Source: Flaveria trinervia
Lineage: Eukaryota; Streptophyta; Magnoliopsida; Asterales; Asteraceae
Length of the DNA: 64,000 nt
Assembly: GCA_025506515.1 (NCBI GenBank)
Contig: CM046451.1
Coordinates: 43,171,701-43,235,700 of the forward strand
Reading direction: 5' to 3'
The position numbers and the translations under genes were made by a program. Within the stretch, counting starts at the first letter, position 1; each line of letters opens with the position of its first letter. Shown piece by piece: positions 1 through 10,255 of this stretch. Below the pieces are notes generated by a model. The model had not been told where the DNA came from. It saw nothing but the letters and a program-made list of their open reading frames with translations, and made no database searches.

Positions 1-1025
1 TTCATATTTCTTGTACTTCTCCTCTCTTGTGACTCCTGCATGTGTTTCAAAAGCAAAGCAGAGTGATATCACATTCTGGAATTGGAGAGCTTGTACAATA
101 TCTTGAGTGTCATAGAACAGTGGCCATTTGTATAAGGTGTAAACATCATCAACCGACAATCGTAGTACCACCACTTGAAGTGTGGAGTGAAGTCCTGTGG
201 CATTTCCCGTAAAGGGATTCTAGACATCATGCGTGGAGGACTCCATTGAGCACTATTTTTGGTTTTCCAGTAATTGCATCAACTTCAGATCTTCAGATAT
301 ACCTTGTTGGTTGTTGAGGTTAGAAGTTGACCCACCTGGTGTGGTACTCTCTCTTTAAAACAACTTCAAACCAGCCTGACATCTTACGAGGGTCAGCATA
401 TAGCAACTTCAATTTTGCTAGCTGGTTAAGCTCAAAACCTGGAAGAGTCTTCAGATCGTGTGGGAATCTGAAGTACTCGATCCCCTTCTCTTTTTTTAAC
501 AACATAAACGTTAAGATCTTCAAAATAGGCCCACGTTATAATTTTGCCTGACACCTTGTGATGCTTCTTCACTTTATAGAGATTGGTGTAGACATTTGAC
601 TTTGGAGCACTACACTGGGCTCTTATTTCTGCAAAACATGCTGCCCATTCAGCATTTCTGATATTGACGTCGACATCTGAGGCTTGGGCTTGCTCTTTAT
701 TCTTCTCTGACTCCTGTTCCATTTTATCCAGAGTTTCAAAAGTATCACTAACAAGGGAATCACCCAGATTGGGGACTACATTTCCCTCCTTGTCAGCATA
801 CTCTGGATAATGTTGGGCCGTGATATCTTCAATCTCTATCTCGTCTATGTCATTTAGCTCATTGTCACTTTCCACGTTTACTGTAGGAGCATCCTTCACG
901 ATTTCATCAGGATTCTGACAGAATATTTTGGCCAATTGCTCATCAGTGAGATCATGAATTATTTCTCCTTCTTCAGGAGTATAACTCATAGATCTCCTGA
1001 CTATCCCTTGCAGATCAAGAATCAT
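1..1025 (-). pseudogene. aORF of Copia-M, C-terminal part
   Basis: Minus-strand reading continues from the linker into an acidic stretch (1025-660), then a module with a WAYFEDLNVY.VKK-type core near 530-430 and an overlapping frame (523-320) with IEYFRFP and LNQLAKL. A further open stretch reaches the window edge at base 1. The core resembles the C-terminal part of the post-pol genes of Copia-N (about 20985-21200) and Copia-E (about 58590-58740). At least one frameshift lies near 430-525. No enzymatic motif is visible and the function is unknown. The gene end is outside the window. Confidence 0.55.
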
Positions 1026-2403
1026 TGTGCGCTGAGTCTTGATCTGCTAAAGGGGAGCACCATTGTATTCATCTCTTTGAAAATTTGGATCTGATTGATT
1101 TAAAACATGTAACACATCAACCATTAGTCAATAATCAAAACAGTAATCATCAAATATACACATAAACATTATTTACATAATATTAATTCAAAATTCAATT
1201 ACAAAGTTTTCGAGTACATAAATATCTAAACATTACTTTCCCCTGAATAGCCAGCGCATCAGTAAGAAGGGCAGAAGATGAGGCTCCTTTGTCTTGATTT
1301 CTATTTGTACGTCTCTCTTGACCTTGAGCTGAGGTAGATGCAGCTGCATCTCCTTCTTCATCATCATCACTATTCTGCCTTTCCCTTATCTCTTCTTTAT
1401 CACTTGTCTCATCATCTTCACCACCATCATCATCATCATCATCATCATCATCAGCATCATCATCATCTCCTTCTCTTATCTTGAGAGGCTCATCCTTTGA
1501 TCCCTTGAGTTTGAGCATGATGGTCTTGTTAGAAACCTCCAACTCCTCTATCGTCATTGTTGAGTGGACATTTTGCTCCTGGAGTTAGGCGATTTGCTGA
1601 ACTTGCTGTGAGATCTGTTGTGTTTGCATGGCATTTAGCTCCACAAGCTGACATAGTTGGGCGGTCTTTTCTTCATCAGCAGCTACCAACTTCAACACCA
1701 CACGGTTGAGTGCTAACAGCTGTTCCTCTATCCCAATAGGAGGTAGAGATGAACTTGTGTAAAATGTAAGGTGGGATGATGGTCTGGCTTGGTGGCTAGT
1801 GGTGGTGGTGGTGTATACGGGAGGTGGTATGGATGTGGCTAGTGGTGGGTGACTTATAGTGGGGGTGGATGGAATGTGGGTAGGTGGTTGAGTGGGTGTG
1901 GTAGTGTGTGTGTGGTGGTAGTAGTGGTGGCAGGTGGTGTGGTAGCAGTGGTGGTGGAGGTGGTGGAAGGTGTGGCTGAGGTAGTGGTTGTGGTGGTAGA
2001 TGAGGTCAGAGTAAACTTCAGTCTTTTCCCTTTCTTGCTATAGGGGTAAGCCATCCTCTTCTTCCTTGAGCCTCTAGGCACTAAGGCTCCCCTAGGCGTC
2101 CACCAACCACCCGTAATCCTCTCTCTGTGGCAACCACCCTACTGCCCACAGTCCTCATTAGAGGCTCCTCATTACTCTATGCCTCCTCATCGGGAGGACA
2201 GAAATCCTGGGAAAGCTCACTATGGTGGCATCAATAAGAGTAGGGGGTGGAGATGTACTATGAGCAAGGACGGCCTTAGAAACACCATGCCCAGAGTCTC
2301 CACCGGTGTCACCGTCGTTGTCGGAGTCATCAGATGAAAGAGCAATCTGCTCAGCATCTGAGTCACTCTCCTCATGGAGCCACTTACGCCTAGCTGGCGC
2401 CAT
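1026..2403 (-). pseudogene. aORF of Copia-M, low-complexity middle section
   Basis: Minus-strand frames 2403-2158, 2081-1854 and 1557-1195 carry in turn an acidic Ser/Asp stretch, a Thr/Pro-rich run coded by GGT/GTG-type repeats, and a run of Asp encoded by ATC/CAT triplets near 1420-1470. The frames are separated by stops. The other aORFs in the window have a comparable disordered section at the same place (Pro-Gln repeats in N, Ser/Thr/Pro in E), so I read this as the linker of the same protein. It is not a separate gene. Confidence 0.5.
1797..2010. repeat. GTG/GGT-rich simple repeat
   Basis: The plus strand is almost entirely G and T with occasional A, in GTGGTG and GGTGGT units. It encodes the Thr/Pro-rich linker of the Copia-M aORF on the minus strand. 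The Val-rich plus-strand reading is a by-product. Confidence 0.85.
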
Positions 2404-2412
2404 GTAATCTGC

Positions 2413-3152
2413 CTAGGCCAGATGCCTGAAGAGTCTCTTCACTGGGGGTTTGACCTGCTTTCCCCTGTAGACCTTCATGCGGCCTAGTGTAGTGTCATCC
2501 ATCACCTCCAGTGACACCGCATCCTGGCTCTCCTTAGGCAGAGAGAGTAGCTTCTCATCAATAATCAACTGAAGAAACCTCAGGTACATGCAAAAACCCT
2601 CTTTGCCTTTAGCCTCCGGATTCTCAATCAAGTTTGAAAGGGTGGTTCAGCACCAGTGCCACGCAGGCATTTTGAATCTGGTCTGATAGATCATCAAAGC
2701 CACCCCTCCTCGATGCCATGCACTTCAGTATGACATGCGCCAAGTACTTAAACTGGGGACACAGGTTGCTTTTGTTCAGCACACTTGCATTTATGTCCCC
2801 AGCATACTTCATCCTGAGGAAGCACCCTCTCACTCTCAGAGGATGTAGCATGTTCGGGTGATCTGCATCGTCACCTAGATCGAGTACTCCTCAAATATCT
2901 TCTGCAGTCACCTCGATATCCTACCCAAAAATATTGCTCCGGATGCATTAGGGCTCATGAGATCGATCAACCGATGCACCCTCCCAGAAGGCCTGCTGTA
3001 TAGACATAGGCGCACAGTGTAGATATAGCTCTGTGGATCCGGGATCCCTTTAGGAATGCAATGATCCCAGCAAACTCAGCACCGTTCCGAGTTGTGGCAT
3101 CCAGATGAGCATAAATGTTGTGCTTGGTGTTTATGGTCCACCTATCAGCCAT
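2413..3152 (-). pseudogene. aORF of Copia-M, N-terminal domain (putative plant transposon protein type)
   Basis: The ATG is at 3152-3150 and the protein starts MADRWTINTKHN. Three minus-strand frames (3152-2967, 2851-2624, 2631-2413) hold the blocks IIAFLKGSRIHRAIS, VRGCFLRMKY, KYLAHVILKC and RRGGFDDLSDQIQ. Copia-P carries the same domain in one frame at 42453-43019. Copia-N and Copia-E carry diverged versions. From memory this resembles the family Pfam calls putative plant transposon protein (PF20167, not checked). Frameshifts near 2870-2960 and around 2630 inactivate it. The CAG acceptor seen upstream in P reads CTG here. Confidence 0.65.
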
Positions 3153-3546
3153 CAATCAGTAACAGACGGAGCATACAAGTTAGATCATCACACAACAGAA
3201 ACTATTTGGAATTAACCTTTTTGAAATCAGTCTGGTTCAATCATGCGATTGAACCATACGACTGAGTTCAGTCGTTTGACCTATCATGCGACTGGATACA
3301 ATCGGGTGACTGATCATGTGATTGAGTTCAATCGGGTGACTGAGCCTGCGATGGTTTAGTCGGCTGACTGAGCTCATTCGTATCATTCATTTGGCCGATT
3401 GAGTCATTCGTCCATCTCAGTCGTGCGATTGTAGTTCATCCGGGTGTCCAGTCGCATGACCCACTGTTTGTTCGACTAAAATTCGAATTTGACCAAATCT
3501 TAAAATTAGACGTCATGTTTTGGTTCATTAGACTCGCAATAACCTT
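3153..3546. other. Copia-M spacer, part left of the Gypsy insertion, with TCAGTCG motif array
   Basis: Noncoding. From about 3236 to 3480 short motifs of the type TCAGTCG or GCGACTGA recur every 15-25 bp in both orientations. The same array occurs in the corresponding spacer of Copia-P (42118-42366). The adjoining stretch 3480-3546 also aligns with P about 42060-42130 in reverse orientation. Confidence 0.75.
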
Positions 3547-3551
3547 ACTAA
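3547..3551. repeat. Target-site duplication of Gypsy-G, left copy (ACTAA)
   Basis: ACTAA precedes TGTAACACC, the LTR start, and recurs at 27005-27009 directly after the LTR end. Copia-P carries the unoccupied site as TTAGT on the plus strand at 42053-42057. Confidence 0.9.
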
Positions 3552-4197
3552 TGTAACACCCGATTATTTCAAAATAAGAAAAGAAAGAATAAGAGTTGAA
3601 GAATAAAGAAAAGAAATGTCAATAAAACCCAAGTTGAGGGGTTAAAAGTGTAAAAAGGACAAAAGTACAAAAAGTTGGTGTAAAGGTGGGCATGGCCGCC
3701 CACCCTCACTTTACATCACCATTTTCATTCGGTTTTAGAGCGAAAGAGCAGAGAAACTCATGGTTGAAGAGAAGAAGAAGAAGAAGAGAATTGAATTCAA
3801 GGTAAGAATTCGAAGTTTTAAGTGTTCATATTGGGTTTTTGTCTCGGTTATATGCTTATGTGCTTATGTGCTTGTGTGTGTGTCCGTGTGTGTGTGTTTT
3901 GGGTGTGTTTTTAGGTGTTTGAACTCATTTGCAAATAGGTTAGGAGGAAGAAACACTCAAGTTGCACCAGGTGAGTTTCTAGACCCCGGTTTTACTTGTT
4001 GTAACTTTTCTTGGGGCTGAGAATGTATTGAAACAATTTTCCAATGTTTATGTATGTATACCTGTATGTATTATGTATGTTTGATCTTGGTTCTTAAATA
4101 CTTATAGGTTGTTCATGCTTAGAATAGCCTTGGTAAGCTTAGAACAGACAGGTTGATGTTTGGATTCGAAATTATCCTAGAAACAGGTTGAACAGAA

Positions 4198-4565
4198 GGT
4201 TCATGCTCCTAAATAAGGTCCATGCGCCTGAAATTTGCCTTAGAAATGATAAGTGTATCTCATGCGCCTGAACAGTGCCCTCATGCGCCTAGAAAATTAG
4301 TCAGACGCCTATGTGTAGGGCCATGCGCCCCAATAGTACCCATGCGTCTGAATAATTCCATGCGCCTAAGTTTCCATACGGCCGAATAAACCTATGCGTC
4401 TTAGTGTCCATGCGTCCGAATGGGTCATACGTCCGAATAGTGTACATGCACTTGAATGGTTCATGCGCCTAAGTGTTAAAATAACTAAGTGTTGGCTTAT
4501 GCGCCTGTATGGTGATGAAGCGCCTAAACAGGGCCCATGCGCCCAAATTGTGTCTACACGCCTAA
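4198..4565. repeat. CATGCGCCTGAA-type motif array in Gypsy-G LTR
   Basis: About 15 imperfect copies of CATGCGCCT followed by A/G-A-A are spaced 15-30 bp apart, all in the same orientation, with C-to-T and C-to-A variants. The array recurs at 25628-25992 in the 3' LTR. Confidence 0.8.
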
Positions 4566-4680
4566 CATTTAGAATTTATTACATAATTCTTGGGAGTTTG
4601 TGCTCTTAGGGTTTTGACCAAGGTTTGACTAGGGTTTATTAATGATGGTTTTCATGCATGATTATGATGGTTTTATGATT

Positions 4681-4806
4681 GCTCTTTATTTTATTATTGT
4701 TATTATTAATATTATTATTAATATTATTATCATTATTAGTATGTGACTTTACGTGGTGTGTGTATATTCGTAACGTAAAGTATTACTAATAATAAAGAGG
4801 AAGAGC
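4681..4806. repeat. Long imperfect palindrome in Gypsy-G LTR
   Basis: GCTCTT...ATTATTAGTA...CTTTACG on the left pairs with CGTAAAG...TACTAATAAT...AAGAGC on the right, around a short GT-rich centre. It is also present at 26108-26231. Much of it is AT-rich simple sequence, but the CTTTACG/CGTAAAG arms are not. Confidence 0.65.
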
Positions 4807-5317
4807 AATAAAGAAGAGAAGTGAAACTTCAAATAAAATTTTAACAAGTCTTGCAAGCTTACCGGAGGTACATGACCATGTTGTCGTTAGCTCAACTATG
4901 TTGTAGGTTAGCTACCCTATTATGCACACGGGGCCAGTCAATTGAGACTGGGGACCTTTGCAGCATACCCTAGGTGTCTGGGATGGCCTTGTATACAGTA
5001 TATAGAAACCCTTGTGGGATAAAGAGGGCCTAACACCATTTCCCTCGCACATACAGTTTAGGGTATTGCTCATTGGTCCATACAGATAGTGAAAGATAAA
5101 GATAAAAGAATGCAGAGTAAGGCATACAGTAAAGAGATAAAGCATTACCTTATTGTATAGTTAATGTGTGCTCATGTATAAAGAGATGAAGTTTTCATAA
5201 AAAGAGTATTTTCATATATATACCTACAGAAAGTATTTTATTACTTTTAAAACTTGAACTCACTTAGTAACACTGACTTTTATACATTTTTAGTTGGCAG
5301 GTAGTTATTGCTGAGGA

Positions 5318-5593
5318 CAATTGGAGGAATGTTAGCCCGAGTAGCTACGTGCCATCAGGTATGTCTTTTCATAATGTTAACCGGTATTATGTGCACATGC
5401 TATTTCATTTATGTGCTCTTAGTAGATTTAGATACTAATTAAGTCAGGGTAGGAAATGCTTGGGGTATGAAGAGTAAAGTAAGTGGCTAATCATAATTGG
5501 CCACTGTAATTAGGAACTTACTAATCTTGACATAAACTGAGTTATTACCTTGAATGACCGCGTTAGTGTTCAAATCTTATAGCGTGTTAGAGG
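5318..5593 (+). other. Gypsy-G leader without a recognisable primer binding site
   Basis: It lies between the end of LTR homology and the gag ATG. No TGGTATCAGAGC-like PBS is seen. A CAGGTATG donor-like sequence is near 5358. No coding content was recognised. Confidence 0.5.
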
Positions 5594-6481
5594 ATGGCTG
5601 GACAAAAATCTTCTAAGACTCCTAGAGGCACAAGCCATCCGCGTGTGACTAGGAGTAGTGCTAAGGCTCCTCAGACAACCCATGAGAACCCTGAGGTCCA
5701 TGGCCGGAGCGAAGAGAACGAGAATGCTAGCTTGAATGCCTCAGCTAGGGAGGCGAAAGCTGATGAGGTACACCAGGTCATGCAGACAGTCTTACCGTCT
5801 GTAGTGACTGAAGTCATCAGGGCTGTGAGAGGCGAGGAGAGGAAGGAGAAGGAAAATAGAATGGGATCAACGCGTAAGGGAAGCAGAAGGGAGGAGGAAC
5901 AACCAGAGCCTGAGACTGTGTTGTCTGAGGAGGAGGAGGAGGATGATGTAGTGGGGGTAGCAACCGGAGGATGCAGTTACGGGGCGTTCCAAAGGTGTAA
6001 GCCCCCAACTTTTGATGGCAATTGCAATGCTGCTGCTGCTCACCGCTAGGTGAGGGAAATGGAGGCAGTTTTGGAGATCAGTGAGTGCCGCGAGGACCAA
6101 AAGGTAAAGTTCGCGACTCACTCTTTGGTTGATTCAGCGCTGTGTTGGTCGGACAATATTGTCCAAGCTAAGGGTGCTAGAGCCATCGGGAAAATGCGAT
6201 GGACGGAGTTTAAGCAGTTGGTGATTGAGGAATTCTGTCCTCACTGGGAACTCGATAAAATCGAGAGGGAGTTCTTGCAACTTGAAGTGGGAACCATAAC
6301 CCACCAGCAGTACACCACCAAATTCAATGAGATGGCGAGGTTGGTGCCAGATCAGGTGACGCCGGTGTTAAAGAAGATCAAGAGGTACATCCAGGGACTG
6401 CCAGCTGATATTCGCAGGCACCTGATTGCTGCTCAGCTAGGTACCTTTCGATCGATGGTGGATTTGGCGGGTAGATTGTAG
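5594..6481 (+). pseudogene. gag: Gypsy-G gag, capsid part
   Basis: Structural protein of the virus-like particle. It starts at ATG 5594 (MAGQKSSKTPRG), runs through a Lys/Glu-rich region, then PPTFDGN and the retrotransposon gag core (about 6000-6400) with LCWSDN, FKQLVIEEF and YTTKFNEMARL. The frame is interrupted by TAG at 6047-6049, where gypsy gags commonly have Trp, and again by TAG at 6479-6481. A frameshift near 6490 separates it from the knuckle part. The core block order fits the Retrotrans_gag family. Confidence 0.8.
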
Positions 6482-6498
6482 ATGAGTGAGAGGAGACT

Positions 6499-7083
6499 AT
6501 GGTGGTGGTGAAGAAGACGAGTGGGGATGGTAAAAACTGGAATGGGAAGAGGTTTGGACGTGGTGGTTTTACTCCAAACAACAAGAAGATAAAGGTGGAC
6601 GACCGTGGGGTGTCGTCAACGTCAGGGCTGAAAAGGTGTGGCAGATGTGGAATGGAGTATACCGGTGAGTGCAGGATGGAAATGAATGTATGCTTCAGGT
6701 GTGGCAAGCCTGGCCACATCGCTAGAGATTGTAAGAAGCCGAGGGCGAAGAGCTCTGGAACGGAGAAGAAGAAACCGGAGGAAGGAGGGCAGAGGGCAGG
6801 CGCTAGAGCTTACACCATGACCTGGGAGGAAGCCAGAGCTGATCTCGATGTTGTGTCAGGTTTGTTTCTAGTAAACCAAACTTGTTCCTCTATATTGTTT
6901 GATTCTGGTGATAGTAGGAGTTTTATTTCCACTACTTTTTGTGCCAAGTTGCCTATTAGTAGTAGAAATGTCAGTGAACCATTCGACGTAGAAATCGCTA
7001 ATGGCAAGTCCACGAGAATTACTAATGTGATATAGGACTGTGCCATAGAACTAGAAGGTCATAGGTTTGCTGCTAGGTTACAC
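6499..7083 (+). pseudogene. Gypsy-G gag zinc knuckle and aspartic protease
   Basis: The CCHC zinc knuckle CFRCGKPGHIARDC is at 6691-6732 and would bind genomic RNA. A preceding CGRCGMEYTGEC pair is typical of Del-type gag. The protease follows with the DSG active site at 6901-6909 in ILFDSGDSRSFIS. A TAG at 7033-7035 stops the frame, after which the same frame resumes with the end of the protease (LGMAWL block just downstream). Confidence 0.8.
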
Positions 7084-7919
7084 GTGATGCCCCTAGGTGG
7101 ATTTGATGTAGTACTAGGGATGGCCTGGTTAGAAACCTATGAAGCAAACATCGTATGTCACAAGAAGATGATTCGGTTAGTTGCGCCCAATGGGAGTTTG
7201 GTTACAATTTATGAAGATAGCGTTACTACGATCCCGAAGATGATTTCGATGGCGGTGGCAGGGATGTGCATGAGACGTGGATGTAGTGCCTACTTGGCCT
7301 ACGTAAAAGATGTGGATGTGTCGGTACCAAAGTTATCTGAGGTCCCAGTGGTGTGCGACTTTCCAGACGTATTCCTAGAAGACTTACCCTGCATGCCACC
7401 GTATCAGGAGATTGAGTTCCAAATTGATTTGATACTCGGTGCTCAACCCGTTGCCAAAGCACCATATCGATTAGCTCATACTAAGATGAAGGAACTCATG
7501 AGCCAATTACAGGAGTTGAGGGATAAGGGATTCATTCGACCGAGTATCTCTCCATGGGGTGCTCCGGTATTGTTTGTAAAGAAAAAGGACGGAAGTATGC
7601 GAATGTGCATCGACTACCAAGAGCTGAACAAGTTGAGGGTGAAGAATCGGTACCCGTTACCAAGGATTAACGACTTGTTTGACCAGCTCCAAGGTGCCAG
7701 TTCGTTCTCGAGAATAGATCTACGATATGGCTACCATCAATTGAAGGTGAAGGAACAAGACATTCTTAAGACAGCTTTCCGTACGTATTATGGACACTAT
7801 GAGTTCCTCGTTATGTCTTTTGGTCTAACTAACGCACCAGCTGCTTTTATGGATTTGATGAATCGAGTGTGCTGGCCTATGTTGGATAGATCAGTGATTG
7901 TGTTCATTGATGATATTCT
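7084..7919 (+). pseudogene. pol: Gypsy-G reverse transcriptase, 5' part up to the Copia-N insertion
   Basis: One open frame with linker motifs (PYRLA), then RT blocks: KKKDGSMRMCIDYQELN, NRYPLPRI, FSRIDLRYGYHQL, FGLTNAPAAFM and FIDDI. The catalytic FIDD is at 7903-7914. The insertion cuts the domain five bases after it. The other half of the RT resumes at 22706. Wording and order place it in Tekay/Del chromoviruses. Confidence 0.88.
7915..7919. repeat. Target-site duplication of Copia-N, left copy (ATTCT)
   Basis: ATTCT immediately precedes the LTR start TGTTGCACC and recurs at 22701-22705 directly after the 3' LTR. Removing one copy together with the element puts the two RT halves in the same frame. 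Confidence 0.93.
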
Positions 7920-8044
7920 TGTTGCACCTTGAAAGGATCATACATGCCAACACAATGGGTGATTTGATGATGGCTCTGCTGAAATCCCTCAAGTCCAAGA
8001 AGAAATGTGGATGAAAATCTTCTAAGGAAAAGAACAAGTGTTGT

Positions 8045-8320
8045 CTTCCGCATTTGTCAATGCGGAAGACATAATGCTAATGTAGACAAGTATTTACTCT
8101 TCGGCATTGACTAATGCGGAAGACTAAAAGTTTATGCGGACAAGACTTTACTCATCCGCATTGGACAAATGCGGATGGCCGAACAAATGCGCATAAGTAT
8201 TTGTTCATGCGCATTAACCAATGCGGATGACCAACATACTAATGCGGATGATCAAGTGAAGAAATGTTGAGCAAGTTAACTGATCCGCATTTGTCAATGC
8301 GGATGAACAAGCAAAGATGC
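8045..8320. repeat. CpG hairpin array in Copia-N LTR
   Basis: About five inverted repeats. At 8045-8068 CTTCCGCATT and AATGCGGAAG flank the 4-nt loop TGTC. At 8153-8177 CATCCGCATT and AATGCGGATG flank 5 nt. Others start near 8098, 8198 and 8281, and single half-sites (ATGCGGA) lie between them. Further copies lie at 22113-22405 and 16165-16510. Confidence 0.88.
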
Positions 8321-8397
8321 GGATGAAGACTTAGACTAGTTCTGATGTAATAGGTCAGGGGTAGTTTAGTCATTTTGTTAAAGGCGTCTTGTCTGCC

Positions 8398-8405
8398 TAT
8401 AAATA
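8398..8405 (+). promoter_or_regulatory. TATA box of Copia-N 5' LTR
   Basis: TATAAATA lies downstream of the hairpin array and about 230 bp before the LTR end. It is conserved at 22472-22479 in the 3' LTR and, inverted, at 16091-16098 in the solo LTR. Confidence 0.75.
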
Positions 8406-8629
8406 GAATAGATACCTCGTACATGAGGTGACGGCTGATAGATAGCGAATTTTTGTTGTAATTATTCTCTGTAATTTATCAACTTTCATATATACAATAC
8501 CAAAGCATTTATGAGTAATTTTCTTGCATTGAATGTTCTTTGATTGTTTGTTTCCGCCATTCAATAACTGACTTGATTACCATATTCGATTCACAGTAAG
8601 AATCTCACTCTTACTCAACCCCAGTCAAT

Positions 8630-8641
8630 TGGTATCAGAGC
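8630..8641 (+). promoter_or_regulatory. Copia-N primer binding site
   Basis: TGGTATCAGAGC starts two bases after the LTR. It is complementary to the 3' end of plant initiator tRNA-Met, the usual primer for copia elements. Confidence 0.93.
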
Positions 8642-8920
8642 TTTGGCTCTTGATTCTCTTTCAGATCTGCGCAAGAACTGAATAGAATTCGATTGATCTG
8701 GTAATCAAGTTGCTAGTAGAGTATATCATCTTCTCTACTTAATAAACAACATAGTATACTCTTGTCAACACATACTCATGAAAATACTCACAACAGCAAG
8801 ACATTCAAATACCATCACAGATCTAGCTCTGAAATCTGTTTGAACTATTTGGATTAGTTGGACTAATCAATCCTAAGAATCATCTAAATCTATATTATAC
8901 CAGTTAAATACATAGTTAAA

Positions 8921-9682
8921 ATGGATTCTAATAGCTACTCAGAACTTGGTCATACACCTAAACCTCCTATGCTTAAACATAAATCTGAGTTTAAACAGTG
9001 GAAGATCAGGTTTAGGAATTACATCATAGGTGTAGATCCTGATTTCTGGATCTCAATATGCAAAGGGCCACACATCCCTGTTACTTTGTTTGCAGATCAA
9101 GCTGCAATTTACAGAACTACTAGAATAACCATTAAAGATCTGACCTAGATGAAGAAGACTACAAGAAAATCAAGATAGACCTCAAAGCCTACTCAATTCT
9201 GACTCAATCACTCAAGATGGATGTGCTAAAAAGATTGGAGAAGTATGGAACTGCAAAAAGCTGTGTGGGATGCACTCAAAATCATGTGTGAAGGAAGTAG
9301 TGAGGTGGCTGAAATGAACAAAGACATGCTTGTTAATCAGTATGAAACAATCCACCACACCAAGGGAGAATCAATATCTAAACAACTGCACAGATTTGTA
9401 CAGTTAGTAAATGACTTGGAAATCATGGGAGTCACTTACAAGATTAAAGAATTAAACAAAAAGATGCTTCACAGTCTCCCTGAAAGTTGGAAACAGAATG
9501 TAGCCATGCTGAAAAATACTCTTGATCTTGAGAGCACTACTCTAGACATCATGATAGCCAAAATTGAAGCTTTAGAACTTCATGAAAGAAGCAGAAATCT
9601 TGGTGGACCAAGAGTGATTGAGGCTTACAAATTCCATCAGAATCTCATTTTGTGGAAAATGCCTTCATCACTAGGAAGATGA
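8921..9682 (+). pseudogene. gag: Copia-N gag, N-terminal and capsid part
   Basis: It starts at ATG 8921 (MDSNSYSELGHTPKPP). FKQWKIRFRNYI matches the start of plant copia gag. A TAG at 9146 ends the first frame. The capsid core (UBN2/Retrotran_gag_2 type) follows at 9245-9682 with AVWDALKIMCEGSSEV, LHRFVQLVNDLE and LPESWKQNV. The intervening 9149-9244 remains gag-like but shifted. It would form the particle shell. Confidence 0.82.
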
Positions 9683-10255
9683 TTTTATCTCATCAAGAGA
9701 ACAAATGAACAACACTGGATTCATGGCAACTCCACCAATCAATCATCCTTCAACCTCATCTCAAACTTCTAGAGTCACTGCTGCTCCTCAAACCATCCTG
9801 AAGACTCAAGATCAGAAGAACAAAAAAGCAACTTACAATGCATTTATTGCAAGTTTTGAAGCCTAGTTTGGAGAAAGACTCACTTATGCTCATCTTATTC
9901 AAGAAGATCTAGAGGAAATGGATCTAGATGATGAGGAAGAAATGGATCTACAATGGCAAATGGCCATGATTGCAATGAGAGCAAAGAAATTCTTCAGAAA
10001 AGGTGAAAGCTGAGCCTGAATGAAAATACAAAACTTGGATATGATAAATCCAAGGTGAAATGCTTTAACTGTGGCATGGCTGGCCACTTTTCAAGAGAGT
10101 GCAATGCGCCCAAGATTAACAACTATCAGAGGAAGTCTCTAGGCCAATCATCCTCACAGCCTAACTCAAGCTTTCACTCAAACAACCAACAGCAGCAGTA
10201 TCATCAACACCAATCATATCAGAATCCACTACAACTGACGAATCAAGCTCATTGA
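9683..10255 (+). pseudogene. gag: Copia-N gag, linker and zinc knuckle
   Basis: Bases 9683-10054 hold gag linker sequence in shifting frames (Met/Glu/Asp-rich). The knuckle CFNCGMAGHFSREC begins at 10061 and is followed by a Gln/Asn/Ser-rich tail. All four metal ligands are present. Confidence 0.8.

Larger units (their letters stand above)
3552..5317 (+). repeat. Gypsy-G 5' LTR (3' part missing)
   Basis: It starts TGTAACACC and matches the 3' LTR closely until CTGAGGA at 5317. The final 258 bp of the 3' LTR (26747-27004) have no counterpart here. It contains GT and ATT microsatellites, a motif array and a long imperfect palindrome. Short open frames inside occur in both LTRs at equivalent places and are not genes. 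Confidence 0.85.
7920..8627 (+). repeat. Copia-N 5' LTR
   Basis: It begins TGTTGCACC and ends CCCCAGTCA. It holds the hairpin array in the presumed U3 region and a TATAAATA box. The PBS follows directly. The 3' LTR differs at many scattered bases, so the insertion is not recent. Confidence 0.93.

Noticed and set aside
1849..2043. Val-rich plus-strand open frame
   Set aside because: It is the reverse reading of the GTG-repeat linker of the Copia-M third gene.
4394..4609. 71-codon open frame in the Gypsy-G 5' LTR, repeated at 25821-26036
   Set aside because: It lies in the CATGCGCCT motif array. Its presence in both LTRs reflects LTR identity, not a gene. No family resemblance.
4912..5145. 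Minus-strand open frame in the LTR, repeated at 26337-26549
   Set aside because: Same reason: LTR duplication. Hydrophobic composition comes from AT-rich sequence.
7226..7465. Minus-strand open frames opposite gypsy pol
   Set aside because: Antisense shadows of a well-conserved protease-RT frame.
8045..8320. CRISPR-like array of evenly spaced short repeats
   Set aside because: Units are imperfect inverted repeats with no constant direct repeat or unique spacers, in a plant LTR.
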